A stretch of DNA of 64,000 nt from contig NZ_DASYHI010000020.1 in NCBI RefSeq assembly GCF_035998675.1, positions 372,001-436,000 on the forward strand, given 5' to 3'. This DNA comes from Telluribacter sp035998675 (GTDB lineage: Bacteria; Bacteroidota; Bacteroidia; Cytophagales; Spirosomataceae). The notes beneath the pieces are model-generated. The model ran no database searches. It had not been told where the DNA came from and saw only the letters and a list, made by a program, of their open reading frames with translations. This document shows, one piece after another, positions 62,312 to 64,000 of the stretch (position 1 is its first letter; each line of letters begins with the position of its first letter). The translations under genes were made by a program, and so were the position numbers.

Positions 62312-62405
62312 AAATCAAGGTTGCTAGGTGTGAGTTGGTTCAGTAGCCGGATTGGGGCATTTGCCTCCCCTTCCTGCTCCTTAACTTACAATTTTAACTT
62401 TTGGT

Positions 62406-62413
62406 TATATTTG
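62406..62413 (+). promoter_or_regulatory. Promoter -7 element TATATTTG before the VOC gene
   Basis: Exact TAnnTTTG match, 79 bases before the ATG at 62493. Confidence 0.5.
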
Positions 62414-62492
62414 CGCCGGTTGTCCCGGTGGCAATGCCAGATTAATGATACCCCCAAATACTCAATCAAAATTCACTCATTCACCAATCAAA

Positions 62493-62876
62493 ATGCTCAG
62501 CCGCGTTCACCACATTGCCATTATCTGTTCGGACTACGAAAAGTCTAAATCGTTTTATACGGATATTCTTGGCTTAACTCCTATTCGGGAAGTATACCGG
62601 GAGGCCCGGCAATCGTACAAGCTGGACCTGGCCCTCAACGGACAGTACCTGATTGAACTGTTTTCTTTTCCAGATCCCCCCGTTCGTCCGTCACGACCCG
62701 AGGCGGTGGGTCTGCGTCACCTTGCCTTTTTGGTCGAAGATCTGGATCTAGCTATTGCTCAGCTAAACGCCAAAGGGATTGAAACCGAACCAGTTCGTAC
62801 CGATGAATTTACCAAAAAGCGGTTTACTTTCTTTGCTGACCCGGACGGCCTGCCCATTGAACTTTATTGCCAGTGA
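62493..62876 (+). CDS. VOC-family (glyoxalase-like) protein, YaeR/GloA2 type
   Basis: A 127-residue metal-binding vicinal-oxygen-chelate protein. The ATG at 62493 (MLSRVHHIAIICSDYEKSKSFYTDILGLTPI) gives the normal length; an upstream ATG at 62445 would add 16 residues. Ligand candidates are His in RVHHIAI, His in GLRHLAFLVEDLD, Glu in YLIELF and the final Glu in DGLPIELYCQ. The pattern matches the YaeR group, whose substrate is not settled. It stands alone. Confidence 0.9.
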   Translation: MLSRVHHIAIICSDYEKSKSFYTDILGLTPIREVYREARQSYKLDLALNGQYLIELFSFPDPPVRPSRPEAVGLRHLAFLVEDLDLAIAQLNAKGIETEPVRTDEFTKKRFTFFADPDGLPIELYCQ

Positions 62877-63056
62877 TTTTTATCTGAGCCCTTATTTAGA
62901 ACCTATTGGTCTGCAAAGCAGGTGTAAAAGAAAAAGGCGTCAACCTGTCAACAACTCATTGGTCATTGATCACTGGTTATTGATCACTGCCAATCGTTCA
63001 TTGAAAAATACAATTCTGGATAAATATTATATAGCTCTTTTTCAGTCCCTTTTGGT

Positions 63057-63064
63057 TAATTTTG
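63057..63064 (+). promoter_or_regulatory. Promoter -7 element TAATTTTG before the MFS gene
   Basis: Exact TAnnTTTG match, 39 bases before the MFS start codon. The other bases of 62877-63102 are AT-rich with no gene visible. Confidence 0.5.
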
Positions 63065-63102
63065 CCGGATAAAAATGATTGTTTATCCGCATCAACAAAC
63101 TC

Positions 63103-64000
63103 ATGAGTAAAAAGGAATTAAATAAAGTCATACTACTACTGGGAGTCCTGTCGGCACTGGGGCCTTTCAGTATTGACATGTACCTGCCGGGCTTTCCGGC
63201 CATTGCCAAAGATCTTAACGTAAGTATCGCTGATGTGGGACTGTCCCTCACCAGCTATTTTATTGGAATAAGTGTAGGGCAGCTACTCTACGGTCCCATT
63301 ATTGACCGCTACGGACGTAAAAAACCGCTCCTTTTTGGCCTGGCTCTCTATACAGTGGCGGCGATAGTCTGTGCGCTGGCACCTACCATCCATTGGCTGG
63401 TTGCGCTGCGGGTCCTGCTGGCGCTGGGTGGTTGTGCGGGTATGGTAGCCGGTCGGGCCATTGTTCGTGATTTATTTCCTCCGGCCGATATTGCCAAAGT
63501 TTTTTCTACGCTGATGCTCATCATGGGGGTAGCGCCCCTGATTGCCCCTACCATGGGAGGCTTGGTGGTGGCTACCATAGGCTGGCGGTACATCTTCGGT
63601 TTTCTGGCGCTAATCAGCGCTCTTATGCTGGGGGCCGTTTTGTTGTATTTACCCGAAAGTCGCCAGCCCGACAAGTCCGTGACTCTTCGGCCTTCGGCGG
63701 TACTACACGACTATTGGGTCGTTTTAAAAGAACCGGCATTCCTTTTTTATGGGTTGGCGGGTGGTTTTGCTTTGGGTGGCCTGTTCGCTTACGTGGCCGG
63801 CTCCCCGTTTATCTACATGGACTTATTTCATTTTACCAATACCCAATACGGCTGGTTGTTCAGCTTTAATGCCGCTGGCTATATTGCGGGTAGTCAGGTA
63901 AATCGTTTTGTGCTGCGCCGCTCCAACAGCGCTCAGATTGCCAGTACCTCCTCCCTCTGTTTGGCAGGATTGGGCGTAGTAATGGCGGCCGGGGTGGCTG
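63103..64000 (+). CDS. Bcr/CflA-family drug-resistance MFS transporter (3' end outside window)
   Basis: The reading frame opens with ATG at 63103 and runs off the window after about 299 residues of an expected ~400. It encodes a 12-helix proton-driven exporter. The Bcr/CflA landmarks are clear: LGPFSIDMYLPGFPAIAKDLN at the first helix, QLLYGPIIDRYGRKKPLLFGLALY for the MFS loop 2-3 motif, RVLLALGGCAGMVAGRAIVRDLF, and GVAPLIAPTMGGLV for helix 5. Substrates may include sulfonamides or bicyclomycin-like compounds; this is family knowledge, not seen here. Confidence 0.9.
   Translation, partial: MSKKELNKVILLLGVLSALGPFSIDMYLPGFPAIAKDLNVSIADVGLSLTSYFIGISVGQLLYGPIIDRYGRKKPLLFGLALYTVAAIVCALAPTIHWLVALRVLLALGGCAGMVAGRAIVRDLFPPADIAKVFSTLMLIMGVAPLIAPTMGGLVVATIGWRYIFGFLALISALMLGAVLLYLPESRQPDKSVTLRPSAVLHDYWVVLKEPAFLFYGLAGGFALGGLFAYVAGSPFIYMDLFHFTNTQYGWLFSFNAAGYIAGSQVNRFVLRRSNSAQIASTSSLCLAGLGVVMAAGVA

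Noticed and set aside
1..64000. CRISPR arrays, tRNA or rRNA genes, prophage or conjugative genes
   Set aside because: None seen: no regularly spaced repeats, no tRNA TPsiC-like arms in gaps, and no integrase, transposase, phage structural or conjugation genes.

Overview
This 64 kb window looks like the chromosome of a member of the Bacteroidota, most likely order Cytophagales (Spirosoma/Dyadobacter-like; this placement is inference). The supporting signs are a TamL-type lipoprotein Omp85, the gene cluster miaB / sigma-54 activator / lptE / TPR protein / secG, a TonB-dependent receptor, a GroEL with the GGMGGMM tail, and several promoters with the Bacteroidota -7 consensus TAnnTTTG. Most of the DNA has moderate to high GC and is dotted with the palindrome GTAC (often GGTACC or AAGTACTT).

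Layout. 1-8.8 kb: the end of RNase Z, glutamate synthase gltB-gltD, a secreted nucleotide pyrophosphatase/phosphodiesterase-like enzyme and a GNAT acetyltransferase. 8.9-18.4 kb: a large double-kinase hybrid sensor, a decayed gamma-glutamyltransferase, a SemiSWEET sugar transporter, OsmC, a collagen-like lipoprotein, a DinB-fold protein, the aminotransferase AlaA, a queuosine-precursor transporter and a SpoU rRNA/tRNA methyltransferase. 18.4-32.6 kb: core cell-envelope and housekeeping genes (tamL, miaB, sigma-54 activator, lptE, secG, groES-groEL, a LolD-like ATPase, sucC).

32.8-36.6 kb is an accessory segment. It starts with a complete Xre/RES toxin-antitoxin pair and continues with two AT-rich genes, a hypothetical protein and a TlpA-like thioredoxin. 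Each of these two genes is followed by a long imperfect hairpin with R box, unpaired spacer and L box, built like an integron attC site. The start of each cassette is complementary to the R'' arm of its own hairpin (10/10 and 8/9 bases). I read this as a two-cassette integron-like array with no integrase in the window, and it is the most interesting object here.

36.7-62.3 kb is rich in carbohydrate and envelope functions: a secreted esterase, a TonB receptor, a gluconate-dehydrogenase-subunit-3/GMC oxidoreductase pair, an M28 peptidase, a frameshifted NAD(P)-binding gene between palindromic REP-like repeats, a cysteine-desulfurase-like enzyme, a DUF4349 lipoprotein, a giant HEAT/cytochrome c lipoprotein, a divergent lipid kinase/phosphatidate phosphatase pair, a trans-sulfuration enzyme, a single-domain response regulator, a Tat-exported sugar isomerase with a PQQ/cytochrome c dehydrogenase, a decayed DUF1080 gene, a medium-chain reductase and a BCCT transporter. 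The window ends with DUF427, a VOC protein and the first part of a Bcr/CflA-type drug exporter.

No tRNA, rRNA, CRISPR array, transposase or integrase gene was seen.
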